From Spongiivirga sp046524175 (lineage in GTDB: Bacteria > Bacteroidota > Bacteroidia > Flavobacteriales > Flavobacteriaceae): a DNA stretch of 64,000 bases. Below the pieces are notes generated by a model that had not been told where the DNA came from, did no database searches, and worked only from the letters and a program-made list of their open reading frames with translations. This document shows positions 7,530 through 15,675 of this stretch, one piece after another. Position 1 is the stretch's first letter. The number at the start of each line of letters is the position of its first letter. The stretch lies in assembly GCF_046524175.1 (NCBI RefSeq), contig NZ_JBEFZF010000004.1:124001-188000 (forward strand), written 5' to 3'. A program made the translations under genes and the position numbers.

Positions 7530-8564
7530 CTATTTAATAGGTATGTATAGGTTGGTAATCCATTGAGCTGGATTTTTTACCACACCCGGATCATTCATAT
7601 ATATTTCAAAAGGTTCACTATTCCAAGTCGGCTTTAGTTCATTTTGATTCATATATGCATATGCGCTTTCCCATGCCTCTCCTAAATTAGTGTAATTGCC
7701 TGTCAATACCGTCTTAATCATTTTACCTTTTGGTAATTTGCCGCATAACACATCATTGTTCCAAGGTACAATAACACGTTCCGCCACTGGAATACCTGTC
7801 GACATAATCGTCGTTCCTTGTTCGGTATTCATTTCTTTATAAACGGTAAGCGGCATACCTGATTGAGGAATATTATTTTCACTCATGTATTTCATAATTA
7901 CACCAAACATCTCAGCCATTTTTTGCGAAATGGCCTCTTTTTGTGTTTCTGTAGTCATATACATATAGTAGCCTCCGTCAAATTCAACAACACCTTCTAC
8001 ATTTACATTGTAAGCAGTGACTTCATTTGTGATAATCTTATCGAGATTTGCTAGACTTTCTTTGTACATGGGCTGTATGCCTTCCTCAATTGTTTGATCC
8101 TGAAAAAGGAAGAATACTTTTTCTAGCAACGATTGTTCTCCGTTTATTCCCCAACTTACCTTGGTGCTCCCTTGATCTTGTTCTTCAAACGTCCAATAAA
8201 CATTACTTTGCGAATCTCCCATAGGGCTTTTAAAAGTCATCTCTTGTACAATCTCCGCGTTATTAATTACTGATACCGTTTTCATCGTTCCATTTCCTGC
8301 TTTTTCCGATTCCCATGAATAGGAAGCACCGTTACCGCTTGTAGTATCGCCATAACTCAATTTCATATTTGGGTCTTCTTTCATCCATGCACCCCAGACT
8401 TCCCAGTTTTTATAATCATTTACATTGTTGAAAATAACTTCGGCGGGAGCATTAATCATTTTACTTTCAACAACTTGGTAACTTCCATCTTTGGTTCCAG
8501 CATAAACAAGAAGTCCGATAAGTCCTATGATGATTAAGAAGAAAAGGTATTTTATGATTTTCAT
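7530..8564 (-). CDS. membrane-anchored SRPBCC plus GyrI-like domain protein
   Basis: 344 residues. One N-terminal membrane segment (about residues 4-22) is followed by an SRPBCC/polyketide-cyclase-like domain (about 30-180; start INAPAEVIFNNVNDYKNWEVW). A second domain (about 185-344) looks like the AraC effector-binding/GyrI-like small-molecule fold and ends GVVKNPAQWITNLYIPIK. Both folds bind hydrophobic small molecules in a cavity. The combination is common in Flavobacteriia, but the ligand is not known. No DNA-binding region is present. Confidence 0.75.
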   Translation of the reverse strand: MKIIKYLFFLIIIGLIGLLVYAGTKDGSYQVVESKMINAPAEVIFNNVNDYKNWEVWGAWMKEDPNMKLSYGDTTSGNGASYSWESEKAGNGTMKTVSVINNAEIVQEMTFKSPMGDSQSNVYWTFEEQDQGSTKVSWGINGEQSLLEKVFFLFQDQTIEEGIQPMYKESLANLDKIITNEVTAYNVNVEGVVEFDGGYYMYMTTETQKEAISQKMAEMFGVIMKYMSENNIPQSGMPLTVYKEMNTEQGTTIMSTGIPVAERVIVPWNNDVLCGKLPKGKMIKTVLTGNYTNLGEAWESAYAYMNQNELKPTWNSEPFEIYMNDPGVVKNPAQWITNLYIPIK

Positions 8565-8648
8565 AAAAAATGGTCGTATTGGTGGATGTTAACGCTAAGA
8601 TAACGATTTTTATGGTAGTTAATCTTATAATAGATTGTGAGAAATAGG

Positions 8649-8837
8649 CTACTTCACATAAAATTTGATCAATAGTAGAACAGCTATAAAAACGAGAAAC
8701 CCAATAATAATTGGAATCACGCCGCCTTTAAAATAACTTTTGTGCATCTTTAAATCTTTACGGTAACTAAAGATGATAATGGCTGTGAAAGCAATGACGA
8801 AAATACCGGCAAATATTAATTGACCTGTACTGAGCAT
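8649..8837 (-). CDS. small two-helix membrane protein
   Basis: 62 residues from the ATG at 8837 (MLSTGQLIFAGIF); an upstream TTG would add six residues and is less likely. Two hydrophobic segments (about residues 5-22 and 40-60) are separated by a basic loop (SYRKDLKMHKSYFKGG). No known domain is recognised. It lies between the SRPBCC gene and the divergent pyrophosphohydrolase gene. Confidence 0.6.
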   Translation of the reverse strand: MLSTGQLIFAGIFVIAFTAIIIFSYRKDLKMHKSYFKGGVIPIIIGFLVFIAVLLLIKFYVK

Positions 8838-8878
8838 ATGTTTATTTTTATGCAAAATTACCTATTACACTTTAATAT

Positions 8879-9265
8879 ATGAAGCGAAAATTAACTGCCG
8901 TTCAACTATTTCATGAGTCCTTTGGTTTAGGAGTAAAACATGAGCCAATTGCTAACCTTGGAGAGGATAAGTTAAAGCTGAGATTTAATCTCATGGCTGA
9001 AGAAAACGAAGAATATTTAGAAGCTGCAAAAGATAATGATCTGGTTGAAGTAGCCGATGCACTGGGTGATATGCTGTATATACTTTGCGGTACCATATTA
9101 GAACACGGTATGCAGCATAAAATAGAGGAAGTATTTGAAGAAATACAACGTAGTAACATGAGTAAGTTGGGTGCCGATGGAAAGCCTATATACCGAGAAG
9201 ATGGCAAGGTGTTAAAGGGGCCTAATTACTTTAAACCAAATATAAAGGCGATATTGGAATCTTAA
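8879..9265 (+). CDS. MazG/HisE-superfamily nucleotide pyrophosphohydrolase-like protein
   Basis: 128 residues, all-helical. The acidic metal-binding helix EENEEYLEA (about residues 41-49) and the second helix VEVADALGDMLYILCG (about 56-72) match the ExxE...ExxD pattern of MazG-like and phosphoribosyl-ATP diphosphatase-like enzymes that split NTPs to NMP and pyrophosphate. The C-terminal part (GKPIYREDGKVLKGPNYFKP) is a feature of the phage and bacterial branch often annotated as HisE-like. It probably cleans nucleotide pools. The gene begins close to the divergent small membrane protein. Confidence 0.75.
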   Translation: MKRKLTAVQLFHESFGLGVKHEPIANLGEDKLKLRFNLMAEENEEYLEAAKDNDLVEVADALGDMLYILCGTILEHGMQHKIEEVFEEIQRSNMSKLGADGKPIYREDGKVLKGPNYFKPNIKAILES

Positions 9266-9277
9266 ACATCTGGAAAT

Positions 9278-9308
9278 AAAATAGGCAGTTAATTTAACTG
9301 CCTATTTT
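9278..9308. terminator. bidirectional terminator
   Basis: Arms AAAATAGGCAGTT and AACTGCCTATTTT form a stem of 13 bp or more between convergent genes, with A/T runs on both sides. Confidence 0.8.
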
Positions 9309-9326
9309 CATAAAAAGTGTTTTGTT

Positions 9327-10397
9327 CTATTCAACAACATATCGCCATCCAAAAGGATCTGCAGTTACATTGTATTGAATATTAGTAAGTTCTTTTTTAA
9401 ACAAGCTGGCATACGAGTTCGTTACATTCTCTAATTCAAAACGTTCTCCTCTAAAGCCAAATCCTTTAACAGGGTTTATCACCGCGGCAGTACCGGCACC
9501 AAACATTTCTTTTAACGAACCATCTTTTGCAGCTTCTACCACTTCATTTACTTTGACAGGTCGTTCTTCAACCTTAATATTGTGATATTTTGCCAACTCA
9601 ATTAAGCTTTTACGGGTAATACCATCTAATATGGTGTCACTAGTTGGTCCAGTTACTAAAGTATCATTAATGCGGAAAAACAAGTTCATTGTCCCTGCTT
9701 CTTCTATATACTCGTGATTCTTGGCATCCGTCCAGATAATTTGTTGAAAACCTTGCTCAGCAGCTAATTGTGTTGGGTAGAACTGCCCACCATAATTTCC
9801 AGCTGCCTTTGCATAACCAAAACCACCAGGTGCCGCACGTGAAAATTCTTCCTCTATTTTTAATCTAACTTCACCACCATAATACGATTGTGCAGGTGAG
9901 CATATAATGAAAAACATATATTCTTTTGCTGCAGAAGCTCTAACACCAGCCTCAGTGGCAATTACAAAAGGTCGTATATATAAACTGTTTCCTATTCCTG
10001 GTTTTATCCATTCATTATCCAGTTTTAAAAGTGATTCTAAACCGTCAAAGAAGAATTCTTTTGGGAATTCTGGAATTGCCATCCTCTTAGCAGATTTGTT
10101 AATGCGATCTAAATTGTCTTCAGGCCTAAACATTAAGATTTTTCCATTATCATCTTTATAGGCTTTCATTCCTTCAAAAACAGCTTGTCCATAATGAAAA
10201 ACACTTGCCGAAGGAAAAAGACTGATCGCTTGATACGGTTTAATAGTAGGGGTTTGCCAACTTCCATTCTTAAATTCACAGACAAACATATGATCAGTAA
10301 ATACTTTTCCAAAATCAAGATTTTCAAAGTCTACCTGTCTTATTCTTGAAGTTGTTGCTTTTTCTATCTGTACGGCGGTTAAGGCTGTGCTCTTCAT
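9327..10397 (-). CDS. ilvE: branched-chain amino acid aminotransferase
   Basis: 356 residues from the ATG at 10397 (MKSTALTAVQ). A TTG at 10415 would add six residues but ATG is preferred. It is a fold-type IV PLP enzyme: the region GFGYAKAAGNYGGQFYP holds the lysine that should bind PLP (K197), EEAGTMNLFF is the conserved glutamate block, and GITRKS and GAGTAAVI bind the cofactor phosphate. It interconverts leucine, isoleucine and valine with their 2-oxoacids using glutamate. The length fits the eukaryote-like subgroup common in Bacteroidota. Confidence 0.93.
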   Translation of the reverse strand: MKSTALTAVQIEKATTSRIRQVDFENLDFGKVFTDHMFVCEFKNGSWQTPTIKPYQAISLFPSASVFHYGQAVFEGMKAYKDDNGKILMFRPEDNLDRINKSAKRMAIPEFPKEFFFDGLESLLKLDNEWIKPGIGNSLYIRPFVIATEAGVRASAAKEYMFFIICSPAQSYYGGEVRLKIEEEFSRAAPGGFGYAKAAGNYGGQFYPTQLAAEQGFQQIIWTDAKNHEYIEEAGTMNLFFRINDTLVTGPTSDTILDGITRKSLIELAKYHNIKVEERPVKVNEVVEAAKDGSLKEMFGAGTAAVINPVKGFGFRGERFELENVTNSYASLFKKELTNIQYNVTADPFGWRYVVE

Positions 10398-10502
10398 CAC
10401 GAAAAATTTTGACAAAGTTACAGATTAAATCAATCTAGTTGATTTCAAAAACTCTAAAAAAACCGTTATTTTGTAAAATATGAAACACAAAATAGGGTAA
10501 TC

Positions 10503-10973
10503 ATGAATAAACTGAAAGTAACGAACATATTTGGGCTGGTTATAATGATAACTGCACTGATATCTTGTAAAAAAGAATACGAGAGTTTCGGTAAAGAAAT
10601 TGAAAATGCCAGATATACTGAAACAGCTTCTATGTTAGAAAAATATGAGGCCTTGGCTGAAAACGATACCATAGATGCAACCTTCAAGGCTCCAATTAAT
10701 AGCGTATGCGCTAAGAAAGGTTGTTGGATGCGTTTAGATATGGGTGACGGTAAAGAAACCATGGTACGATTTAAGGATTATGGCTTTTTTATGCCACTTG
10801 ATGCAAAAGGAAATGTAATTGTAAATGGTAAGGCATTTGTTAATAAAACAAGTGTAGAAGATTTAAAACATTACGCTAAAGATGCTGGCAAGTCAGAGGA
10901 AGAAATTGCCGCTATTACACAACCAGAGCTAACATATTCGTTTGTGGCTGATGGTGTTTTGCTTGAAAAATAG
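10503..10973 (+). CDS. DUF4920 lipoprotein
   Basis: 156 residues with a lipoprotein signal (lipobox around ALISC, residues 18-22). The domain carries APINSVCAKKGCWMRLDMG with two cysteines, then FKDYGFFMPLDA and GKAFV, which are characteristic of DUF4920. The C-terminal part ends TYSFVADGVLLEK. The paired cysteines and glycine suggest metal binding, but no function is established. Its stop codon is one base before the likely GTG start of mnmD, so the two genes are probably cotranscribed. Confidence 0.82.
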   Translation: MNKLKVTNIFGLVIMITALISCKKEYESFGKEIENARYTETASMLEKYEALAENDTIDATFKAPINSVCAKKGCWMRLDMGDGKETMVRFKDYGFFMPLDAKGNVIVNGKAFVNKTSVEDLKHYAKDAGKSEEEIAAITQPELTYSFVADGVLLEK

Positions 10974-10974
10974 A

Positions 10975-11637
10975 GTGAAACGAAAGATCATTCAAACAGC
11001 CGATGGTTCGCATACCATTCATTTGGAAGATTGGAATGAGCAGTATCATTCGAAACATGGGGCCATTCAAGAAGCGTATCATGTTTTTATAAAAAGCGGA
11101 CTCGACCATTGTACCAAAACTAAAATTGATATCCTTGAGATTGGTTTTGGTACTGGCCTTAATGCACTAATAACACTTATCGAGAGTCATAAGCGTAAAT
11201 TGCAAATTAATTATGTCGGCGTAGAGAAGTTTCCGGTTGAGTTAAATGAAGTTGGTCAACTTAATTATGTAGCAGAATTAGAAGCTCAACAATTTTCTGA
11301 TTATTTTGATCAAATACACGGATCAAAATGGGATGAGGTTTTGGATATTTCTGATAATTTCTTATTGGTAAAACAACAAAAAGACTTTTTTGAAATTGAT
11401 CAAATAAATGAGTTTGATTTGGTTTATTTTGACGCCTTTGGTGCAAGGGTTCAGCCTGAATTATGGACGGAAGAGGTTTTCAAAATAGTGCATAGTGCGA
11501 TGAAATCATCAGGGATATTGGTTACCTATTCTGCTAAAGGAAGTGTGCGCAGAGCCATGCAATCAGTTGGTTTTGAAGTTGAACGACTCCCGGGCCCACC
11601 AGGAAAGCGTGAAATGCTGCGCGCAATCAAAATTTAA
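10975..11637 (+). CDS. mnmD: tRNA 5-methylaminomethyl-2-thiouridine methyltransferase MnmD
   Basis: 220 residues from the GTG at 10975 (read as MKRKIIQTADGS); starts further upstream would lie inside DUF4920 and add residues that the family lacks. Conserved features are DWNEQYHSKHGAIQEAYHVF, the SAM-binding loop EIGFGTGLNAL, and FDAFGARVQPELW near the active site. In E. coli this activity is the N-terminal half of MnmC; here it is a stand-alone methyltransferase. It adds the last methyl group of mnm5s2U34 in wobble positions of several tRNAs. No MnmC oxidase domain is encoded nearby. Confidence 0.88.
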   Translation: MKRKIIQTADGSHTIHLEDWNEQYHSKHGAIQEAYHVFIKSGLDHCTKTKIDILEIGFGTGLNALITLIESHKRKLQINYVGVEKFPVELNEVGQLNYVAELEAQQFSDYFDQIHGSKWDEVLDISDNFLLVKQQKDFFEIDQINEFDLVYFDAFGARVQPELWTEEVFKIVHSAMKSSGILVTYSAKGSVRRAMQSVGFEVERLPGPPGKREMLRAIKI

Positions 11638-11684
11638 GGTGTTAAACCCAATATAAAACCAAGAAATAACTCTGTAATAAGGTG

Positions 11685-11692
11685 TAACTTTG
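11685..11692 (+). promoter_or_regulatory. -7 element for the SDR gene
   Basis: TAACTTTG matches TAnnTTTG and lies 14 bases before the ATG at 11707, leaving a very short leader. There is no clear -33 TTTG. Confidence 0.45.
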
Positions 11693-11706
11693 GTAAAAAT
11701 GATAGT

Positions 11707-12612
11707 ATGCGACTTTTAATTACGGGAGCAACCGGGTTAATAGGTAAGGCGCTTGTTAAAAAGTGCCTAGAGCAAAGTATTGCAATAAATTATCTTACCA
11801 CAAACACTTCAAAGCTAGAGGAAACGGCATTTTACAAAGGATTTTTATGGAATCCTTCGGAAAATGAGATAGACATAAAATGCTTTGAAGGTTGTGATGC
11901 AATTATAAATCTAGCGGGTGCCTCGGTTTCAAAAAGATGGACTGAAAGTTACAAGAAAGAGATATTGAACAGCCGAATAGACACACTTAGAACGTTAAAA
12001 CAAGGGCTTTCAAAGGTTAAAGATCATACGATAAAGCATTTGGTGTCAGCATCTGCTATCGGATTTTATCCCGATTCTGAAACCGAATACTATACAGAAG
12101 ATTATTCCAAGGCTGGGACAAGTTTTCTGGCAAAAGTTACCGAGCAATGGGAAGCGGCTATAGACAGCATCCAGTCTTTAGGTGTTCAGGTTTCTAAAAT
12201 AAGAATTGGCATTGTTTTAGCTAAAAAGGGAGGGGCTCTTCAAAAGATGGTGCCACCAATTAAATATTTTGTAGGTGCCCCTTTTGGTTCGGGAAAACAA
12301 TGGCAATCATGGATTCATATTGATGACTTGACCGATATGTTCTTGTTTTTAATTGAAAAGGAAATTGTGGGTGTTTTTAATGGGGTGGCACCGAATCCGG
12401 TTACTAACAAGCGAATGGTAAAAGCTATTGGTAACCAATTAAAAGCCCCAGTTTTTCTGCCTAATATTCCTCGTTTTGTCATGAAATTGGTGCTAGGAGA
12501 AATGCACACACTGGTTTTTATGAGTCAACGAGTAAGTAGTAAAAAAATAGAATCAGTCGGGTTTCATTTTAAGTATATCAACTTACCTAAAGCCTTATCT
12601 AATTTGCTTTAA
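11707..12612 (+). CDS. TIGR01777 family (YfcH-like) SDR epimerase
   Basis: 301 residues, the usual length. The Rossmann start LLITGATGLIGKALVKK contains GxxGxxG. SASAIGFYP carries the catalytic-site tyrosine region; KIRIGIVLAKKGGAL and the C-terminal DUF1731 part (KRMVKAIGNQLKAPVFLPNIPRF) are typical of the family. The fold predicts an NAD(P)-linked sugar-nucleotide or related reaction, but the physiological substrate of this family is unknown. The gene stands between mnmD and the heat-shock genes. Confidence 0.88.
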   Translation: MRLLITGATGLIGKALVKKCLEQSIAINYLTTNTSKLEETAFYKGFLWNPSENEIDIKCFEGCDAIINLAGASVSKRWTESYKKEILNSRIDTLRTLKQGLSKVKDHTIKHLVSASAIGFYPDSETEYYTEDYSKAGTSFLAKVTEQWEAAIDSIQSLGVQVSKIRIGIVLAKKGGALQKMVPPIKYFVGAPFGSGKQWQSWIHIDDLTDMFLFLIEKEIVGVFNGVAPNPVTNKRMVKAIGNQLKAPVFLPNIPRFVMKLVLGEMHTLVFMSQRVSSKKIESVGFHFKYINLPKALSNLL

Positions 12613-12645
12613 GTGCTAATTAGACGTTTTCCTATAATTTTTCTG

Positions 12646-12684
12646 TGACATTTTGACATTTTTGTAGAATTGGCAGTACTTTTG
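12646..12684 (+). promoter_or_regulatory. grpE-dnaJ promoter region with tandem TGACATTT
   Basis: TACTTTTG at 12677-12684 is a perfect -7 element. Directly upstream lie two head-to-tail copies of TGACATTT (12646-12653 and 12654-12661), covering the -33 region. They may be a heat-shock operator or an alternative -33 element. No CIRCE-type inverted repeat is seen. Confidence 0.5.
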
Positions 12685-12714
12685 CGCACCCATAAAAAAG
12701 TGTTTTAAAATTCT

Positions 12715-13275
12715 ATGGCAACAAAGAACAAAAAGGAAGAAAAAGATAGCAAAGTGGAAGACCAGGTACAAGAAACGATGACTCCGGAACAAGACGATGT
12801 TGTAAATGAACAGGAAGAGACGCTTAGCAAAGAAGAGAAGCTTGAGCAAGATTTAGCAAAAGAAAAAGACAAGTTTCTTCGATTATTTGCCGAGTTTGAA
12901 AACTTTAAAAAACGCACAGCAAAAGAACGTATTGAGCTTTTCAAAACTGCTGGTCAGGATATAATGGTGGCCATGTTACCTGTTTTAGACGATTTTGATC
13001 GTGCACTTAATGAAATATCGAAGTCGGGAGATAAGGAACTTGTAAAAGGGGTTGAATTAATTAGCAACAAGTGTAAAGAAACACTAAAATCTAAAGGGCT
13101 AACCGAGATGGAAGTGAATGCTGGCGATGCTTTTGATGCCGAATATCACGAAGCGATTACTCAAATTCCTGCTCCGACAGATGATATGAAGGGAAAAATT
13201 GTTGATGTCATTGAAAAAGGGTATCAACTTGGAGATAAGATTATTCGTTTTCCTAAAGTGGTAACAGGCCAATAA
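12715..13275 (+). CDS. grpE: nucleotide exchange factor GrpE
   Basis: 186 residues. A low-complexity acidic/lysine N-terminal tail is followed by a long coiled-coil helix and the GrpE core. FAEFENFKKRTAKERIEL and MLPVLDDFDRAL are the family signatures, and the C-terminal beta domain ends DKIIRFPKVVT. It works as a dimer to release ADP from DnaK. It is followed 29 bases later by dnaJ; dnaK is not in the window, as is common in flavobacteria. Confidence 0.95.
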   Translation: MATKNKKEEKDSKVEDQVQETMTPEQDDVVNEQEETLSKEEKLEQDLAKEKDKFLRLFAEFENFKKRTAKERIELFKTAGQDIMVAMLPVLDDFDRALNEISKSGDKELVKGVELISNKCKETLKSKGLTEMEVNAGDAFDAEYHEAITQIPAPTDDMKGKIVDVIEKGYQLGDKIIRFPKVVTGQ

Positions 13276-13304
13276 AACACCCTAATTATTTTAAAAACAG
13301 TATT

Positions 13305-14414
13305 GTGAAACAAGATTATTACGAAATATTAGGTGTTAGTAAAAATGCATCGCAGGCAGAAATAAAAAAAGCATATCGCAAAAAAGCAATAGAATTTCAC
13401 CCAGATAAGAATCCTGATGACCCTAAGGCTGAGGAAATGTTCAAAAAAGCAGCTGAAGCCTACGAGATACTTGGTGATGAACAGAAAAAGGCAAGATATG
13501 ACCAATTTGGGCATGCAGCTTTTGAAGGTGGAGCTGGAGGTTTTGGTGGCGGCGGAATGAATATGGAAGACATATTCAGTCAGTTTGGAGATATCTTTGG
13601 TGGCGGTTTTAGCGGATTCGGTGGCTTTGGTGGTGGCGGTCAGCGTCGAGTAAAAGGTAGTAACTTACGCATACGCGTGAAACTGACATTAGAAGAGATT
13701 GCAAATGGTGTAGAGAAAAAGATTACTATTAAGCGTAAAAAACAGGCTGCAGGTGTCACTTATAAAACATGTAGTACCTGTAATGGAAGCGGTCAAGTTA
13801 CGCGAATTACCAATACCATTCTTGGTAGGATGCAAACCGCAACTACTTGTAATACTTGCGGAGGTGCAGGGCAGTCTATCGACAATAGACCTTCTGGTGC
13901 TGATGCTAATGGTTTAATCACCGAGGAAGAAACAGTAACAATACCAATTCCAGCCGGAGTTGTTGATGGGATGCAGTTAAAAGTTGCCGGAAAGGGTAAC
14001 GAAGCCCCTGGTAATGGGATTTCTGGTGATCTTTTGGTAGCAATACAAGAATTAGAGCACGATACATTAAAGCGTGAAGGCGATAATTTACACTATGATC
14101 TTTATGCAAGTATTCCTGAAGCAATTTTAGGGGCAAGCAAAGAAATTGATACCGTAACTGGAAAAGTCCGTATTAAGTTAGAACCGGGTATTCAATCTGG
14201 TAAGATTTTGAGACTCCGCAGTAAGGGTATCCCAAGTATTAATGGCTATGGAAGTGGAGATCTTTTAGTGCATATTAATATTTGGACTCCACAAAATTTA
14301 TCGAAAGAACAAAAGGCATTTTTTGAGAAAATGCAAGGAGATGAAAACTTCGAACCGAGCCCATTAAAAAGTGATAAATCGTTTTTTGAAAAAGTAAAAG
14401 ATATGTTTTCATAA
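13305..14414 (+). CDS. dnaJ: chaperone DnaJ with a half zinc finger
   Basis: 369 residues with a GTG start, read from the fixed spacing to the J domain (KQDYYEILGVSK). The HPD triad is at residues 32-34. A glycine/phenylalanine-rich stretch (about 72-112) and the two C-terminal substrate-binding domains follow. In the cysteine-rich region only two CxxCxGxG repeats are present (C156/C159 and C182/C185) instead of the usual four, enough for one zinc site. The second usual repeat pair is replaced by a short loop around NRPSGADANG. This form is, to my knowledge, shared by other flavobacteria. It delivers substrates to DnaK and stimulates its ATPase. Confidence 0.93.
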   Translation: MKQDYYEILGVSKNASQAEIKKAYRKKAIEFHPDKNPDDPKAEEMFKKAAEAYEILGDEQKKARYDQFGHAAFEGGAGGFGGGGMNMEDIFSQFGDIFGGGFSGFGGFGGGGQRRVKGSNLRIRVKLTLEEIANGVEKKITIKRKKQAAGVTYKTCSTCNGSGQVTRITNTILGRMQTATTCNTCGGAGQSIDNRPSGADANGLITEEETVTIPIPAGVVDGMQLKVAGKGNEAPGNGISGDLLVAIQELEHDTLKREGDNLHYDLYASIPEAILGASKEIDTVTGKVRIKLEPGIQSGKILRLRSKGIPSINGYGSGDLLVHINIWTPQNLSKEQKAFFEKMQGDENFEPSPLKSDKSFFEKVKDMFS

Positions 14415-14418
14415 CTTT

Positions 14419-14446
14419 TTTGTTTAACAAAAAAAAGTTATCTTTG
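14419..14446 (+). promoter_or_regulatory. promoter for a candidate small RNA
   Basis: TTTG at 14419-14422, a 16-base spacer, then TATCTTTG at 14439-14446. The element lies just after the dnaJ stop and inside an A/T-rich inverted repeat. The next gene is 280 bases away, with a terminator in between, so this promoter would make only a short RNA. Confidence 0.4.
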
Positions 14447-14451
14447 GATAC

Positions 14452-14541
14452 TAGTGCTATATCTTTATAGTGCTAATTTTTTCTTTTTCATAGCAATTTT
14501 TTCCCATCCTTAGTGCTTTTATCTAAGGGTGGGTTTTGTTT
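14452..14541 (+). ncRNA. candidate small RNA (about 90 nt)
   Basis: The stretch between the promoter at 14419-14446 and the terminator ending at 14541 contains no plausible ORF. It carries three copies of the core AGTGCT (within TAGTGCTA at 14452 and 14468, and TAGTGCTT at 14511) and long U-rich single-stranded segments, a build seen in trans-acting regulatory RNAs. No known family is recognised. The alternative is that it is only the 3' untranslated end of the grpE-dnaJ mRNA. Confidence 0.35.
14503..14541 (+). terminator. Rho-independent terminator
   Basis: Arms CCCATCCTTAG and CTAAGGGTGGG form an 11-bp stem with one G-U pair and a 9-base loop, followed by TTTTGTTT. It ends either the grpE-dnaJ mRNA or the candidate small RNA. 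Confidence 0.75.
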
Positions 14542-14691
14542 ATCGTTAGTATCTTTTCTTTTTTGTTGTCTATTGTTAGTTGTTTAAAAGTTAAACAAAA
14601 TGAAGTTATTTTGAAAAATCGATGAATTCAAATCACTTTGTTTCTACCATTAAGTTAAATGTGACACACAAATAAAACAAAAACAAATCAG
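14542..14691. other. AT-rich gap before the ABC exporter operon
   Basis: Mostly T- and A-runs. It includes a short inverted repeat around GTTTAAAAGTTAAAC. I see no gene. Confidence 0.5.
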
Positions 14692-14719
14692 TTGTTTTCG
14701 TGTCATTTGAATATCTTTG
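14692..14719 (+). promoter_or_regulatory. promoter of the Nat-type ABC operon
   Basis: TTG at 14692, a 17-base spacer, then TATCTTTG at 14712-14719, which fits the consensus. The ATG at 14725 lies only five bases after the -7 element, so the transcript may be leaderless or start translation at a later codon. Confidence 0.5.
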
Positions 14720-14724
14720 AATCC

Positions 14725-15675
14725 ATGCATACACCATCCTCTGAACATTTGTTGGTTGCCAACAATATCACTAAAAAATACGGAGATTATACAGCTTTAA
14801 ATAAGGTTTCTATTAGCGTTCCAAGAGGAAGTATTTTTGGCTTGCTTGGACCTAATGGAGCAGGAAAAACAAGCCTTATTCGCATCATAAATCAAATTAC
14901 ATTACCCGATGAAGGTTCACTTTTTTTAAATGGTGAACACTCACGACCTGAGCACGTTAGACAAATAGGATATTTACCTGAAGAACGAGGATTGTATAAG
15001 AATATGAAAGTTGGTGAGCAAGCAATTTATTTAGCTCGTTTGAAAGGCTTATCTAAAAGTAAGGCCAAAGCACAACTAAAATATTGGTTTGATCGATTGC
15101 ATATTGATCATTGGTGGAACAAAAAATTGAATGAACTTTCCAAAGGGATGGCCCAAAAAATTCAGTTTGTGGTCACGGTACTCCACAATCCGAAGCTCTT
15201 AATTTTTGATGAACCCTTTTCTGGGTTCGATCCTGTTAATGCAAACCAAATTAAAGACGAAATATTACAACTAAGAGACGATGGGGCAACAGTCATTTTT
15301 TCTACCCATAGAATGGAATCGGTTGAAGAGTTATGTGATCATATAGCATTAATTGATAAATCTGAAAAAATACTAGATGGCAAGTTAATAGATATTAAAC
15401 GTGAATATAGATCGAACACATTCGAAGTGGCACTTGAGACGGCTAATAATAAAGGTCTATTAAATCAAATTCAGAAAGATTTCAAAATTAGCGATGCGCA
15501 TTTTAGGACTATTGGTGATGAGTTAAAGTTAAATATTCATTTAGATAAAGATAAAACGGCTAACTATCTAGTACAATACTTAAATAACAAGGGTACCCTT
15601 ACCCATTTTGTTGAAAAGGTGCCAAGCGTCAATGATATTTTTGTGCAATCAGTAAGTAAAGAGAATAATGAGTAA
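14725..15675 (+). CDS. ABC transporter ATP-binding protein, NatA-like
   Basis: 316 residues from the ATG at 14725. Walker A is GPNGAGKTS, the signature is LSKGMAQKIQF and Walker B is LLIFDEPFSGFDP, followed by the switch histidine in FSTHRM. The last 90 residues form the C-terminal domain seen in NatA-type exporters. It overlaps the permease gene by eight bases. NatAB in Bacillus extrudes sodium; in this branch the substrate is not established. The promoter position argues against translation from the upstream TTG. Confidence 0.88.
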   Translation: MHTPSSEHLLVANNITKKYGDYTALNKVSISVPRGSIFGLLGPNGAGKTSLIRIINQITLPDEGSLFLNGEHSRPEHVRQIGYLPEERGLYKNMKVGEQAIYLARLKGLSKSKAKAQLKYWFDRLHIDHWWNKKLNELSKGMAQKIQFVVTVLHNPKLLIFDEPFSGFDPVNANQIKDEILQLRDDGATVIFSTHRMESVEELCDHIALIDKSEKILDGKLIDIKREYRSNTFEVALETANNKGLLNQIQKDFKISDAHFRTIGDELKLNIHLDKDKTANYLVQYLNNKGTLTHFVEKVPSVNDIFVQSVSKENNE

